Positions 37,459 to 46,470 of a stretch of DNA of 64,000 nucleotides are shown here, in pieces. Under the pieces are notes generated by a model. The model saw nothing but the letters and a program-made list of their open reading frames with translations, had not been told where the DNA came from and did no database searches. The first letter of the stretch is position 1; each line of letters begins with the position of its first letter. The position numbers and the translations under genes are program-made. The DNA lies in assembly GCF_024347515.1 (NCBI RefSeq), contig NZ_AP025492.1, positions 3,162,001-3,226,000 on the forward strand, in the 5' to 3' direction. Source of the DNA: Vibrio gigantis (lineage in GTDB: Bacteria > Pseudomonadota > Gammaproteobacteria > Enterobacterales > Vibrionaceae).

Positions 37459-38889
37459 TTATGACTTCAGTAGTTGGCTTAGATCTTTGGCATCCCAATG
37501 AGGGAAGTGCTTGCGTACCAATGCGTTGAACTCAAGCTCAAATGCAGAGAAGTTACCGACTTGCTGTTCAACAGAGTCCAATCGGTCTCGAATCAAACCT
37601 GCGCCAACTGTCACATTGGTTAGACGGTCGATAACGATGAAGCCGCCGGTATCGGCACTCTCACGGTATTTATCCAATGCGACAGTCTCGTTCAATGACC
37701 ATTCACACAAGCCAATACCATTCAGTGGCAACTCATCAACTGCGTGAGTCGACAGGTTGTTAATGTCGTATTGGTGACGAACCGTTTCCACCTGACCGAC
37801 AGTTTTCTTGCCTGCGATTTTGATGTCGTAAGCTTTACCCGGTTGCAGTGGTTGCTCTGTCATCCACACGATGTCTGCCAATACGTGGTTAGTAGATTCA
37901 ATCTGAGCGTTTTCCAACACAATCAAATCACCACGGCTGATGTCGATCTCATCTTCAAGGGTCAGCGTTACCGCCAAGCCCGCTTGCGCAGATTCCAAAT
38001 CACCATCAAAAGTCACAATGCGTGCAACTTTAGAAGTTTTGCCTGACGGCAGTGCTTTGATTTCATCACCAACACTCACACGGCCAGAAGCAACAGTGCC
38101 TGCAAAACCACGGAAATCTAAGTTCGGACGATTCACATACTGCACTGGGAAACGGAATTCCCCAGCAGAACGTTTTTGGTCAATGTCGACATTCTCTAAT
38201 ACTTCTAATAGAGATGGGCCTTCGAACCATGCAAGCTCTTTACTTGGTGCGGCAACGTTGATGCCTTCAAGCGCTGAAACCGGCAAGATCTGAATGTTGG
38301 TTTCGCCTTCTAAGTTTTCTGCAAACTCTAGGTATTCATCGCGAATTTCTTCAAAACGATCTTGTGCGTAATCCACGAGATCCATCTTATTTACAGCGAC
38401 AATGAAATGCTTCAAACCAAGCAGGTTAGAAATAAACGAGTGACGACGTGTTTGATCCAGAACGCCCTTACGAGCATCAATCAGGATCACCGCTAGATCA
38501 CACGTTGAAGCACCTGTTGCCATGTTGCGCGTGTACTGCTCATGCCCTGGAGTATCAGCAATAATGAACTTACGTTTTTGAGTCGAGAAGTAACGGTAAG
38601 CCACATCGATCGTAATTCCTTGCTCACGCTCAGCCTGTAAACCATCAACAAGCAGTGCTAAATCAGGCTTCTCACCTGTGGTACCCACTCGTTGGCTATC
38701 CGAGTGAACCGCTGCTAACTGATCTTCATAAATCTGTTTTGTATCATGGAGTAAGCGACCGATTAACGTACTTTTACCATCATCTACCGAGCCACAAGTT
38801 AAGAATCTAAGCATAGATTTATGCTGATGCTGACTCAGATAACCTTCAATCCCTAGTTCAGCCAATTCGGCTTCTACTGCACTATTCAT
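37459..38889 (-). CDS. cysN: Sulfate adenylyltransferase large (GTPase) subunit CysN
   Basis: GTPase subunit that drives ATP sulfurylase CysD. 476 residues: G1 GSVDDGKST at about 33-41, G3 [13 protein letters not shown]4 VNKMDL, and EF-Tu-like beta domains after about 240. No C-terminal kinase domain, so it is the unfused form, in line with the separate cysC downstream. 18 bases after cysD. Confidence 0.96.
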   Translation of the reverse strand: MNSAVEAELAELGIEGYLSQHQHKSMLRFLTCGSVDDGKSTLIGRLLHDTKQIYEDQLAAVHSDSQRVGTTGEKPDLALLVDGLQAEREQGITIDVAYRYFSTQKRKFIIADTPGHEQYTRNMATGASTCDLAVILIDARKGVLDQTRRHSFISNLLGLKHFIVAVNKMDLVDYAQDRFEEIRDEYLEFAENLEGETNIQILPVSALEGINVAAPSKELAWFEGPSLLEVLENVDIDQKRSAGEFRFPVQYVNRPNLDFRGFAGTVASGRVSVGDEIKALPSGKTSKVARIVTFDGDLESAQAGLAVTLTLEDEIDISRGDLIVLENAQIESTNHVLADIVWMTEQPLQPGKAYDIKIAGKKTVGQVETVRHQYDINNLSTHAVDELPLNGIGLCEWSLNETVALDKYRESADTGGFIVIDRLTNVTVGAGLIRDRLDSVEQQVGNFSAFELEFNALVRKHFPHWDAKDLSQLLKS

Positions 38890-38907
38890 TTTTCTTTCCT
38901 TAGATTC

Positions 38908-39816
38908 TTAGAAATAACCTTGGCGCTTTTTCAGCTCCATTGAGCCAGACTGATCATGGTCAATCGCTCGACCTTGACGCTCACTAGACGTCGCCACCAG
39001 CATCTCTTCAATAATGCCTGTTAGCGTATTCGCCTCAGATTCAACCGCTCCGGTTAGTGGGTAACAGCCTAAAGTACGAAAACGAACGCTTTTCTCTTCA
39101 ATCACTTCACCTTCTTGCAGCTCCATACGGTCGTCATCCACCATGATCAGCATGCCATCACGCTCAACAACTGGGCGTTTGTCTGATAGATAAAGTGGAA
39201 CAATATCGATACTCTCTAGATAGATGTATTGCCAAATATCCAGCTCAGTCCAGTTTGACAGAGGGAATACACGAATGCTTTCGCCCTTGTTAACCTGACC
39301 GTTATAAGTATGCCAAAGCTCTGGACGCTGGTTCTTTGGATCCCACGTGTGGTTCTTATCGCGGAAAGAGTAAACACGCTCTTTCGCTCGAGATTTTTCT
39401 TCATCACGGCGCGCACCACCAAAAGCGGCATCGAACCCATACTTGTTTAACGCCTGCTTAAGACCCTGAGTTTTCATGATGTCTGTGTGCTTTGAAGAAC
39501 CGTGTACGAATGGGCTACACCCCATCTCGATACCTTCAGGGTTCTTATGTACCAAAAGGTCAAAACCGTACTTTTCTGCAGTGCGGTCACGAAACTCAAT
39601 CATCTCGCGGAATTTCCAGTCCGTATCAACGTGTAACAGTGGGAATGGAATCTTGCCTGGGTAAAACGCTTTGCGAGCTAAATGAAGCATCACAGAAGAA
39701 TCTTTACCGATGGAGTACATCATCACTGGGTTATCAAACTCAGCCGCCACTTCACGGATAATATGAATACTTTCCGCTTCTAGCTGTTTTAGGTGGGTTA
39801 AACGTTCTTGGTCCAT
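38908..39816 (-). CDS. cysD: Sulfate adenylyltransferase small subunit CysD
   Basis: Makes adenylyl sulfate from ATP and sulfate. PP-loop SIGKDSSVM at about 35-43 marks the N-type ATP pyrophosphatase fold; [15 protein letters not shown] and [20 protein letters not shown] are CysD/PAPS-reductase-like signatures. 302 residues. First gene of the sulfate-activation operon; its promoter would lie in the 450-base gap to cpdB and be expected to need CysB, though no site can be read by eye. Confidence 0.96.
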   Translation of the reverse strand: MDQERLTHLKQLEAESIHIIREVAAEFDNPVMMYSIGKDSSVMLHLARKAFYPGKIPFPLLHVDTDWKFREMIEFRDRTAEKYGFDLLVHKNPEGIEMGCSPFVHGSSKHTDIMKTQGLKQALNKYGFDAAFGGARRDEEKSRAKERVYSFRDKNHTWDPKNQRPELWHTYNGQVNKGESIRVFPLSNWTELDIWQYIYLESIDIVPLYLSDKRPVVERDGMLIMVDDDRMELQEGEVIEEKSVRFRTLGCYPLTGAVESEANTLTGIIEEMLVATSSERQGRAIDHDQSGSMELKKRQGYF

Positions 39817-40266
39817 TTCAGTGCTTCCTTTAAGGCTCGCGTTACGAGCAATTCATTACTTGGTCTTACCAAGCAAGGGATTTAACTCATCCACTTGAGT
39901 GAATGGGAGTATTGGCACTAGAAGAAAACAGAAGCTTCGTTTTGAGCTATCCTTGCTATTCATCTGCCTGATACATCCTTGATATAGGCATTATGACGAG
40001 CCTCTCATATTACTGGAAATTCTAAAATTTCATTTTTTATTCGAAAAGCTGATAAGGGATTTTATTTATCGATAAGAAGGTGAAATGAATGGACTAATCT
40101 TATCGATGTCAATTGTGCATTGATTGAGCAGGTTTGGGAGGCGTCTTGCAGAACACCATAAAGTAATCGATCTAAGTCACGAATTAACATTCGTTGTAAT
40201 CATTGTTTCATTCCATTTTGTTACATTACGCAACGAATTTTCTACTATCCACTTTGGAGCTACAAA
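39817..40266. promoter_or_regulatory. Divergent cysD / cpdB regulatory region
   Basis: 450 bases with no credible ORF. Near cysD a small hairpin TTGGT-CTT-ACCAA lies in the leader. At 40068-40077 and 40098-40107 is a perfect 10-base inverted repeat (ATCGATAAGA and its complement) with 20 bases between, suggestive of a two-site operator. A possible cpdB promoter is TTACAT (40221-40226), 16 bases, TACTAT (40243-40248). GGAG at 40256-40259 is the cpdB ribosome binding site. Confidence 0.5.
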
Positions 40267-42243
40267 ATGAAAGTTGCAATGAAACCTTTGTCATTGGCTG
40301 TACTTGCGGGTCTTGGTTTGACTCTAGCAGGCTGTACAACAACACCAGATACCGATGAAGTGATTAAACTGCGTGTCGTAGAGACAACGGACATCCATAC
40401 CAACCTAATGGATTACGACTACTACAAAGACAAGCCATCGAAAAAAATCGGCTTAGCACGTACTGCAACTCTAGTAAAAGAAGCTCAAAGCGAAGTAACC
40501 AACAGCGTATTAGTTGATAACGGTGACTTACTGCAAGGTAGCCCAATGGGTGACTACATGGCAGACAAAGGTATCGAAGCTGGCGAAGTTCACCCTGCAT
40601 ATAAAGCAATGAACCAACTAAGCTACGACGCTGCAAACCTAGGTAACCACGAATTCAACTACGGTCTTGAGTTCCTAGAAGAGTCTATCAACGACGCTGA
40701 TTTCCCATACATCAGTGCTAACGTTTACGACGCAGAAACCAAAGAACACTACTTCACGCCTTACATCATCAAGACGCACACGTTTGAAGATACAGCTGGC
40801 GTAGAGCATGAAGTAAAAGTGGGTTACATCGGTTTTGTTCCACCACAAATCATGACGTGGGATAAGAAGAACCTTGAAGGTAAAGTAATCGCTCGCGATA
40901 TCATTGAGACAGCGAACGAGCTAGTACCTCAAATGAAAGCTGAAGGCGCTGAAGTGATCGTTGCTATCCCTCACTCAGGTGTATCAACGGACCCATACAA
41001 AAATGGCGAAGAGAACTCAACTTTCTACCTATCTGAAGTAGACGGCATCGATGCGATCGCATTCGGCCACTCTCACGCAGTGTTCCCTGGTAAAGGTTTT
41101 GATGACATTCAAGGCATCGACAACGAAACTGGTACAATGAACGGTGTTGCAGCAGTAATGCCGGGCCGTTGGGGTAGCCACGTTGGTGTTATGGATCTAA
41201 CACTTGCACAAAAAGACGGTAAGTGGGAAGTGGTTAAAGGCCAATCAGAAGCCCGTCCTATCTACGACAAGAGCGAGAAGAAATCTCTTGTTGCAGCTGA
41301 TGAAGGCATCGTAACTGCACTAGAAAAAGACCATGCTGGCACTCGTGAATTTGTTAACCAACCAATTGGTAAAGCAGACGATGTAATGTACAGCTTCCTA
41401 TCTCTAGTACAAGACGATCCAACCGTACAGATTGTTAACCTTGCACAAAAAGATTACGTTGAACAATTCATCCAAGGTGACCCAGACCTAGACGGTACAC
41501 CAGTACTTTCAGCAGCGGCACCATTCAAAGCGGGCGGGCGTAAAAATGACCCAGCGAACTTCACTGAAGTTGAATCTGGTCAACTGACATTCCGTAACGC
41601 AGCTGACTTGTACCTTTACCCGAACACGCTAGTTGCGATGAAGGTAACGGGTCACGAAGTAAAAGAGTGGCTTGAATGTTCTGCTGGTCAATTCAACCAG
41701 ATCGACGTTAACTCAACTGCTCCACAATCATTAATCGAGTGGGATAACTTCCGTACTTACAACTTCGATGTTATCGACGGTGTTGATTACCAAATCGACG
41801 TAACTCAACCTGCGAAATACGATGCAAACTGTAAAGTGGTTAACCCTGATTCACAGCGTATTGTTGGCCTAACTTACCAAGGTAAGCCAATCGACATGAA
41901 GCAAGACTTCCTGATCGCAACCAACAACTACCGTGCATACAGTGCTAAATTCCCAGGCACAGGTGAAGACTTCATCGCATTTGATGCACCAGATGAGAAC
42001 CGTACTGTACTGGCGAACTACATCTCTCGCGTAAGCAAAGAGCAAGGCCAAGTGAGCCCTACAGCTGACAACAACTGGTCATTCGCACCAATCAAAACGG
42101 ATAAAAAGCTAGATATCCGCTTTGAAACGTCGCCAAGTGAGAAAACGGCACAGTTCATCAAAGAGAAGGGTCAATACCCAATGAAACGTGTTGCAACTGA
42201 CGATGTTGGTTTCGGCGTTTACCAAATTGACCTAACTAAATAG
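40267..42243 (+). CDS. cpdB: 2',3'-cyclic-nucleotide 2'-phosphodiesterase/3'-nucleotidase CpdB, lipoprotein form
   Basis: Periplasmic metallophosphoesterase that lets cells use 2',3'-cyclic and 3'-nucleotides as phosphate and nucleoside sources. 658 residues: metal ligands in ETTDIHTNL (Asp42, His44), GNHEFNYG (Asn127-Glu129 region) and [10 protein letters not shown], then the 5'-nucleotidase C-terminal substrate domain. The start peptide [20 protein letters not shown] ends in AGC, a lipobox (Cys23), with Thr after it, so the protein is predicted to be anchored in the outer membrane. As I recall, E. coli CpdB has an ordinary signal peptide. Confidence 0.93.
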   Translation: MKVAMKPLSLAVLAGLGLTLAGCTTTPDTDEVIKLRVVETTDIHTNLMDYDYYKDKPSKKIGLARTATLVKEAQSEVTNSVLVDNGDLLQGSPMGDYMADKGIEAGEVHPAYKAMNQLSYDAANLGNHEFNYGLEFLEESINDADFPYISANVYDAETKEHYFTPYIIKTHTFEDTAGVEHEVKVGYIGFVPPQIMTWDKKNLEGKVIARDIIETANELVPQMKAEGAEVIVAIPHSGVSTDPYKNGEENSTFYLSEVDGIDAIAFGHSHAVFPGKGFDDIQGIDNETGTMNGVAAVMPGRWGSHVGVMDLTLAQKDGKWEVVKGQSEARPIYDKSEKKSLVAADEGIVTALEKDHAGTREFVNQPIGKADDVMYSFLSLVQDDPTVQIVNLAQKDYVEQFIQGDPDLDGTPVLSAAAPFKAGGRKNDPANFTEVESGQLTFRNAADLYLYPNTLVAMKVTGHEVKEWLECSAGQFNQIDVNSTAPQSLIEWDNFRTYNFDVIDGVDYQIDVTQPAKYDANCKVVNPDSQRIVGLTYQGKPIDMKQDFLIATNNYRAYSAKFPGTGEDFIAFDAPDENRTVLANYISRVSKEQGQVSPTADNNWSFAPIKTDKKLDIRFETSPSEKTAQFIKEKGQYPMKRVATDDVGFGVYQIDLTK

Positions 42244-42273
42244 ATTACTCTAGTAATTAATAGTTAACCTTCT

Positions 42274-42305
42274 AAAAGGCTGAGTTTAACGACTCAGCCT
42301 TTTTC
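42274..42305 (+). terminator. Intrinsic terminator after cpdB
   Basis: 12-base perfect arms (42274-42285, 42292-42303) with a 6-base loop and T-run. Separates cpdB from the DedA-OlsF cluster. Confidence 0.9.
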
Positions 42306-42462
42306 TTTTCTCAATTCACTGTCTAAAGCCTTAACTTTCGAACCTTAAACACCAGCTCATTCTCCATCTAAATCGCACACCTCAAACCACCCATTGAATC
42401 CAATCAACGTAAAAAAGCAGCAATTCGCTGTAAGTTTTTCTCAGCTCCTCCTGTCTATTTAA

Positions 42463-42498
42463 TTTACTACACTCAATGAATGGTCAAAATCCATTCAT
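42463..42498 (+). promoter_or_regulatory. Candidate promoter overlapped by an 8-7-8 dyad, before the DedA-OlsF cluster
   Basis: ATGAATGG (42476-42483) and CCATTCAT (42491-42498) are perfect inverted arms around TCAAAAT. A possible promoter TTTACT (42463-42468), 16 bases, CAAAAT (42485-42490) places the -10 within the dyad spacer, so a protein binding the dyad would block transcription. Neither the promoter nor the regulator is proven; the promoter match is modest. Confidence 0.4.
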
Positions 42499-42522
42499 CT
42501 ATAGGATAAATAGGGACACTTG

Positions 42523-43110
42523 ATGAGTACCGCTGAGAGCATTCAAGCATGGTTACATTCAGGAGAAGAGTCGCTGCTATGGCTAATGCTTGGCATCATC
42601 GCGCTTTCTTACCTGCTTGAAGACCTAGCGATTGTGACTGCTGCAGGTTTGGCGACTCAAGGGCTCATCCCACCTCAATATGCGTTACTTGCGATTTTTA
42701 TCGGCATTGCCACAGGGGATCTTGGTCTTTATTACCTTGGGAAATCAGGGCGTTATTTCCGAGGCGTTCGTTACAAGGCGCTAACCAACCGACACTTTCG
42801 TGCACTTCGCACCAAACTACGTAAAAACGCATTCAGTAGTCTTTTTGTGATTCGCTTTATTCCAGGGCTACGCACGGTTGGTTTTACCTTGAGTGGATTT
42901 TTCGCTATCCCGCTTTCAACTTTCTTACTGGCTGTAATCAGTGCTACCGCGTTATGGACCGGAGTTGTCTTCTCTGCCATCTACTGTTTAGGGACATCGG
43001 CCTGGCTACGAGCCTCTGAATATCAATGGGTCATCATCCCATGTGCCATCGCTTTACTGTTTATCGGTAATCGATTAATGAATAAAACCTACTCTAGAGG
43101 ATTATCATGA
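42523..43110 (+). CDS. DedA/VTT-domain membrane protein
   Basis: 195-residue inner-membrane protein of the DedA superfamily, which includes phospholipid transporters and scramblases such as those flipping undecaprenyl phosphate or phosphatidylethanolamine. Features: IATGDLGLYYLGKSGRYFRG, then FVIRFIPGLRTVGFTLSGFF with the conserved R-F-x-P-G-x-R, and C-terminal helices. A TTG at 42520 is in frame directly before the ATG; I choose the ATG. The stop overlaps the next start by four bases. Confidence 0.88.
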   Translation: MSTAESIQAWLHSGEESLLWLMLGIIALSYLLEDLAIVTAAGLATQGLIPPQYALLAIFIGIATGDLGLYYLGKSGRYFRGVRYKALTNRHFRALRTKLRKNAFSSLFVIRFIPGLRTVGFTLSGFFAIPLSTFLLAVISATALWTGVVFSAIYCLGTSAWLRASEYQWVIIPCAIALLFIGNRLMNKTYSRGLS

Positions 43111-44240
43111 GTTCACCGCAAGATATTCGCGTTATTCCCGCACATCAAATCAATGCAGGCATGCCCCTACTTGAAAAAGATACTGTGCGCAGTGTCTCTC
43201 CTTATGAGTTTCTTCCAACTTGGTTTTTCTACACGCCTGTAGTGATTCAAAGCCTGATTCAAGGGTTACGGCACTTTGATTGGGCACTGCCACTCATTGC
43301 CAACCCGAGCATCAAACTCAGCGGCATGGTCGGCGAATCGAAACACGAGATACTTAGCCTTGCCGGAGCATCAAGCCAATGTTGGATCTCACCGTTTATC
43401 ACCCTCACTAAAACGGATCTCTGTAGTAAGAAGCAAGCTGAAGATGCACGTACAGCACTAGTACAAACGGATCTTAATTTCCCTATCGTGGCTAAACCGG
43501 ATCTTGGTTGTCGCGGTGTTGGAGTAAAGCTGATCAACAGCCAAGATCAACTTGAGCAATATATTGAATCCTTCCCAAATCACGCTCGTTTTCTACTGCA
43601 AGAAAAAGCGCCATACCAGGCTGAAGCAGGCGTGTTCTATGTTCGTTATCCGAATAAAAAACAGGGTGAGATCATCTCGATCACCCTCAAATATGCACCA
43701 ATGGTAACTGGCAATGGCACTTCGACACTCAAGAAATTAATAGAAGATAACCCACGAGCCGGACAGCTCAGTCACCTGTATCTGCCGAGGCATGAAGACA
43801 AATTAGAACAAGTACTTGATGAAGGTGAAGAGTTCCAACTCGCCTTTGCAGGTAGCCATAGCCGTGGGTCTATCTTCCGAGACGGTAATCAATACATCAC
43901 TCAGGCTTTAACTGAACGTTTAGATGAGATATTCGACGACTTCGACGGTTTTCATTTTGGTCGACTAGACGTCAAGTTCAAAGACATCCATAGCCTAATG
44001 CGAGGCGAAGATTTTACGATTCTAGAAATCAATGGGGCGAGCAGCGAGGCTGGACATATCTGGGATCGTAATACACCGCTGCGAGAAATTTTTTCTACGC
44101 TACTTCAACAATACCGCATTCTTTTTGACATTGGTGCTCAACAAAAACAGCGAGGTCACCAGCCTCCATCTTTCAAGAGCCTGTTTAACGCATGGCAAGA
44201 AGAACGACGCCTAGTTCAACAATATCCAACCACCGACTAA
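43107..44240 (+). CDS. ATP-grasp domain ligase of unknown substrate
   Basis: 377 residues with a C-terminal ATP-grasp fold resembling D-Ala-D-Ala ligases: FPIVAKPDLGCRGVGV (about 130-145) is the ATP-binding loop, FHFGRLDVKFKD and FTILEINGASSEAGHIWDRN carry the metal-binding Asp, Glu and Asn. Such enzymes join a carboxylate to an amine or thiol through an acyl-phosphate. The substrate cannot be deduced; neighbours suggest envelope or lipid metabolism. Overlaps the DedA gene by four bases. Confidence 0.8.
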   Translation: MSSPQDIRVIPAHQINAGMPLLEKDTVRSVSPYEFLPTWFFYTPVVIQSLIQGLRHFDWALPLIANPSIKLSGMVGESKHEILSLAGASSQCWISPFITLTKTDLCSKKQAEDARTALVQTDLNFPIVAKPDLGCRGVGVKLINSQDQLEQYIESFPNHARFLLQEKAPYQAEAGVFYVRYPNKKQGEIISITLKYAPMVTGNGTSTLKKLIEDNPRAGQLSHLYLPRHEDKLEQVLDEGEEFQLAFAGSHSRGSIFRDGNQYITQALTERLDEIFDDFDGFHFGRLDVKFKDIHSLMRGEDFTILEINGASSEAGHIWDRNTPLREIFSTLLQQYRILFDIGAQQKQRGHQPPSFKSLFNAWQEERRLVQQYPTTD

Positions 44241-44259
44241 CTTTGTACGAGGAACATGC

Positions 44260-44802
44260 ATGAACCCGATAGCCCAGCCGAGCGCCTTTGCCGCTGTCTC
44301 TCCTAGTATCAAGGGAGCGGTAGAGATACTGAATCAAGGCCTAGAGTTTCTGACAGCAATTTCTGATAGCGATTATCTAACGAGTGCTAAGCCACACGTC
44401 ACTAGCTCTATTGGTGAGCATACTCGCCATACGCTGGATCTTTTTCACGCATTGATTTTGAAAGAGGATGCGACCATTGATTACAACACTCGCCGTCGTG
44501 GTCACCCAGTCGAATACGATAGGTCGATTGCAATCAAAGAGATCCACTACGTGATCAATTGGCTGGAGCGATTAGACCATCATGATCTAGAAGCGCCTAT
44601 CACGATCCAAACTGAAGTTTCGATGGATACTCAAGTGTTCGCTAGCCTGCCTTCAACACTAGAAAGAGAGATAACCTTTGCAGCGCTGCACGCTAATCAT
44701 CATTACGCGATGATCAAAGTGATCACCACCTTCCTTGATGTTGAAACCTGTAACACCTTTGGTTATGCCCCAACCACCAGTAGCTATCTGAGGGAGCAAT
44801 AA
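44260..44802 (+). CDS. DinB-like four-helix metalloprotein
   Basis: 180-residue helical protein with the DinB/YfiT fold: SSIGEHTRHTLDLFHAL provides the first conserved His, and ALHANHHYAMIKVI the C-terminal histidines of the predicted metal triad. DinB-superfamily proteins include thiol S-transferases (bacillithiol, mycothiol) and hydrolases; the E. coli polymerase DinB is unrelated. Starts 19 bases after the ATP-grasp gene and lies two bases before the NRDE gene. Confidence 0.78.
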   Translation: MNPIAQPSAFAAVSPSIKGAVEILNQGLEFLTAISDSDYLTSAKPHVTSSIGEHTRHTLDLFHALILKEDATIDYNTRRRGHPVEYDRSIAIKEIHYVINWLERLDHHDLEAPITIQTEVSMDTQVFASLPSTLEREITFAALHANHHYAMIKVITTFLDVETCNTFGYAPTTSSYLREQ

Positions 44803-44804
44803 TC

Positions 44805-45554
44805 ATGTGTTCAGTATCTTGGTTGCTTGAAGAGAATGGCTATCAGGTCTTTTTTAATCGTGATGAACAAAAGACCCGAGCATTGGCAATGCCACCTAAA
44901 CAGTATCAGGTTAATGGTGTCGATATCATCATGCCACTCGACCCAACAGGCGGTGGTAGCTGGATCAGCATTAACGAGTTCGGACTTTCACTGTGCCTAC
45001 TCAATAACTATCAAGGCATGGTGCCAGTCGGCCCATTAGTCAGCCGTGGTTTGTTACTGAAGAACCTATCATCGAGTCGTAATATCAGCCAGCTTTCAGA
45101 GGCTTTTCATCGACTCAACCTACACTCGTTTGCCCCATTTACCCTACTGGCTTTTGCTCCAAATTTGACGCAGAACAATGGTGTGGTGATTGCCTATATG
45201 TGGGATGGAATTCAACTGAGAGTAGTGGAAACCGACTCACCTCTATTCTCATCCGGTGTTGATTTAGAACGAGTACAAGCGTACCGACAAGCCCAATACG
45301 ATCAACTCGTCGCAACAGAGAAAAATCAGCGAAACCTACTTAAGTTTCACTCTCACCATCACAGTGAGCAGCCCCATTTAGCAACCTGTATGCATCGTGA
45401 AGACGCTCACACAGTCAGCTTTACCCATTTACGTAATCTGCATGGTCACGCCTCGATGTTTTATGCACCCGGCTCACCTTGCGAACCAATCAAACCATAC
45501 CAGATAAATCAGCAGCGTTTTACCTTCGATTTATCACCAGCAATCAATCTATAG
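44805..45554 (+). CDS. NRDE (TANGO2-like) family protein
   Basis: 249 residues beginning MCSVSWLLEENGYQVFFNRD, with the conserved second-position Cys and the NRDE motif that names the family (here NRDEQKTR), then DPTGGGSWISINEFGLSLCL. The fold is of the N-terminal-nucleophile type; human TANGO2 has been linked to haem and lipid homeostasis, but bacterial roles are not settled. Tightly packed in the cluster, with no gap of note on either side. Confidence 0.82.
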   Translation: MCSVSWLLEENGYQVFFNRDEQKTRALAMPPKQYQVNGVDIIMPLDPTGGGSWISINEFGLSLCLLNNYQGMVPVGPLVSRGLLLKNLSSSRNISQLSEAFHRLNLHSFAPFTLLAFAPNLTQNNGVVIAYMWDGIQLRVVETDSPLFSSGVDLERVQAYRQAQYDQLVATEKNQRNLLKFHSHHHSEQPHLATCMHREDAHTVSFTHLRNLHGHASMFYAPGSPCEPIKPYQINQQRFTFDLSPAINL

Positions 45555-45566
45555 ATGGAGTCCATC

Positions 45567-46004
45567 ATGAGAAAACTAATCACCATGGTCATGCTACTTG
45601 TTAGCCCGTACGTATTTGCCGCCGATGAAATCTATACCGGCTTCTTTAGCAGCAAAGCACTCGATGGCTACGACACTGTGGCTTACTTCACCTCAGGAAA
45701 GCCTGTTGAAGGCAGCAAACAATTCAGCACTGAATACAAAGGCGCGGATTGGTATTTCTCTTCTGAAAAGAATCTGACTTTATTTGTTAATAATCCTGAA
45801 AAATATGCCCCTCAATATGGTGGTTATTGCGCATGGGCCGTTTCAGCCAAAAACGACTTTGCACCAGGTGATCCGCAATATTGGACCATAGTGGATGACA
45901 AACTTTACCTGAACTACGACCAAGAGATTCAAGAGACTTGGGAGAAAGACCGTGCACAGCATATTCAACAAGCCGATAAAGCTTGGCCGCAGCTGATTAA
46001 GTAA
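45567..46004 (+). CDS. Secreted YHS-domain protein
   Basis: 145-residue predicted periplasmic protein. The open frame begins at an ATG at 45555, one base after the NRDE stop codon, but GGAG at 45557 points to the ATG at 45567, which starts a clean signal peptide (MRKLITMVMLLVSPYVFA). The rest is one YHS-like domain: GYDTVAYFTSGKPVEGSKQF, WYFSSEKNLTLFVNNPEKYA, YGGYCAWAVS. YHS domains are often associated with metal (copper, haem) handling; the particular ligand is unknown here. Confidence 0.82.
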   Translation: MRKLITMVMLLVSPYVFAADEIYTGFFSSKALDGYDTVAYFTSGKPVEGSKQFSTEYKGADWYFSSEKNLTLFVNNPEKYAPQYGGYCAWAVSAKNDFAPGDPQYWTIVDDKLYLNYDQEIQETWEKDRAQHIQQADKAWPQLIK

Positions 46005-46014
46005 GGGAATAACC

Positions 46015-46455
46015 ATGACATTCACACCCGCTAAACATCTTCCGGCAGTATTTATCGCTTTTGTGTTCATTCAGTCGCTGTTTTTTAAGTTCACCGGCTC
46101 ATACGAGACAGAGCATATATTTGGCACGCTCGCGACATGGTCAGGCTTAAGCTGGTTCGGTTCGTTTGGCGGCTACTTGATTGGGTTCGCTGAATTGATT
46201 GCCGCCATTCTGCTGTTCACTCGTTGGCATGGCCTTGGCTCCATTATGAGTGTGGGGATTATGAGTGGCGCAATTTTCTTCCACCTGTTTACGCCATTAG
46301 GCATTCAAATGCCTGAGTTCAACGCAACGGGGGAAATTGTCGGTTACGACGGCGGATTATTGTTTGGCATGGCATGCCTAGTTTGGTTATGCGGTGCATT
46401 TTTAAGTGTGAAAGATTTCAAGAATCAAGACGGTTTCTTAAACAACTTTAGTTAA
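46015..46455 (+). CDS. DoxX-like four-helix membrane protein
   Basis: 146 residues with four hydrophobic segments (about 10-28, 47-68, 75-98, 113-132), similar in size and layout to DoxX/DoxD-like proteins. FIQSLFFKFTGSYETEHIFG and LIGFAELIAAILLFTRWHG resemble that group. Function not known. Ten bases after the YHS gene and fifteen before the acyltransferase gene, so part of the same transcript. Confidence 0.75.
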   Translation: MTFTPAKHLPAVFIAFVFIQSLFFKFTGSYETEHIFGTLATWSGLSWFGSFGGYLIGFAELIAAILLFTRWHGLGSIMSVGIMSGAIFFHLFTPLGIQMPEFNATGEIVGYDGGLLFGMACLVWLCGAFLSVKDFKNQDGFLNNFS

Positions 46456-46470
46456 TAAGGTAGCTTCATT

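Noticed and set aside
42310..42470. Pho box upstream of the DedA-OlsF cluster
   Set aside because: Words such as CTGTAAG and CTGTCTA occur, but no pair of direct repeats at the proper 11-base spacing fits the PhoB consensus well enough.
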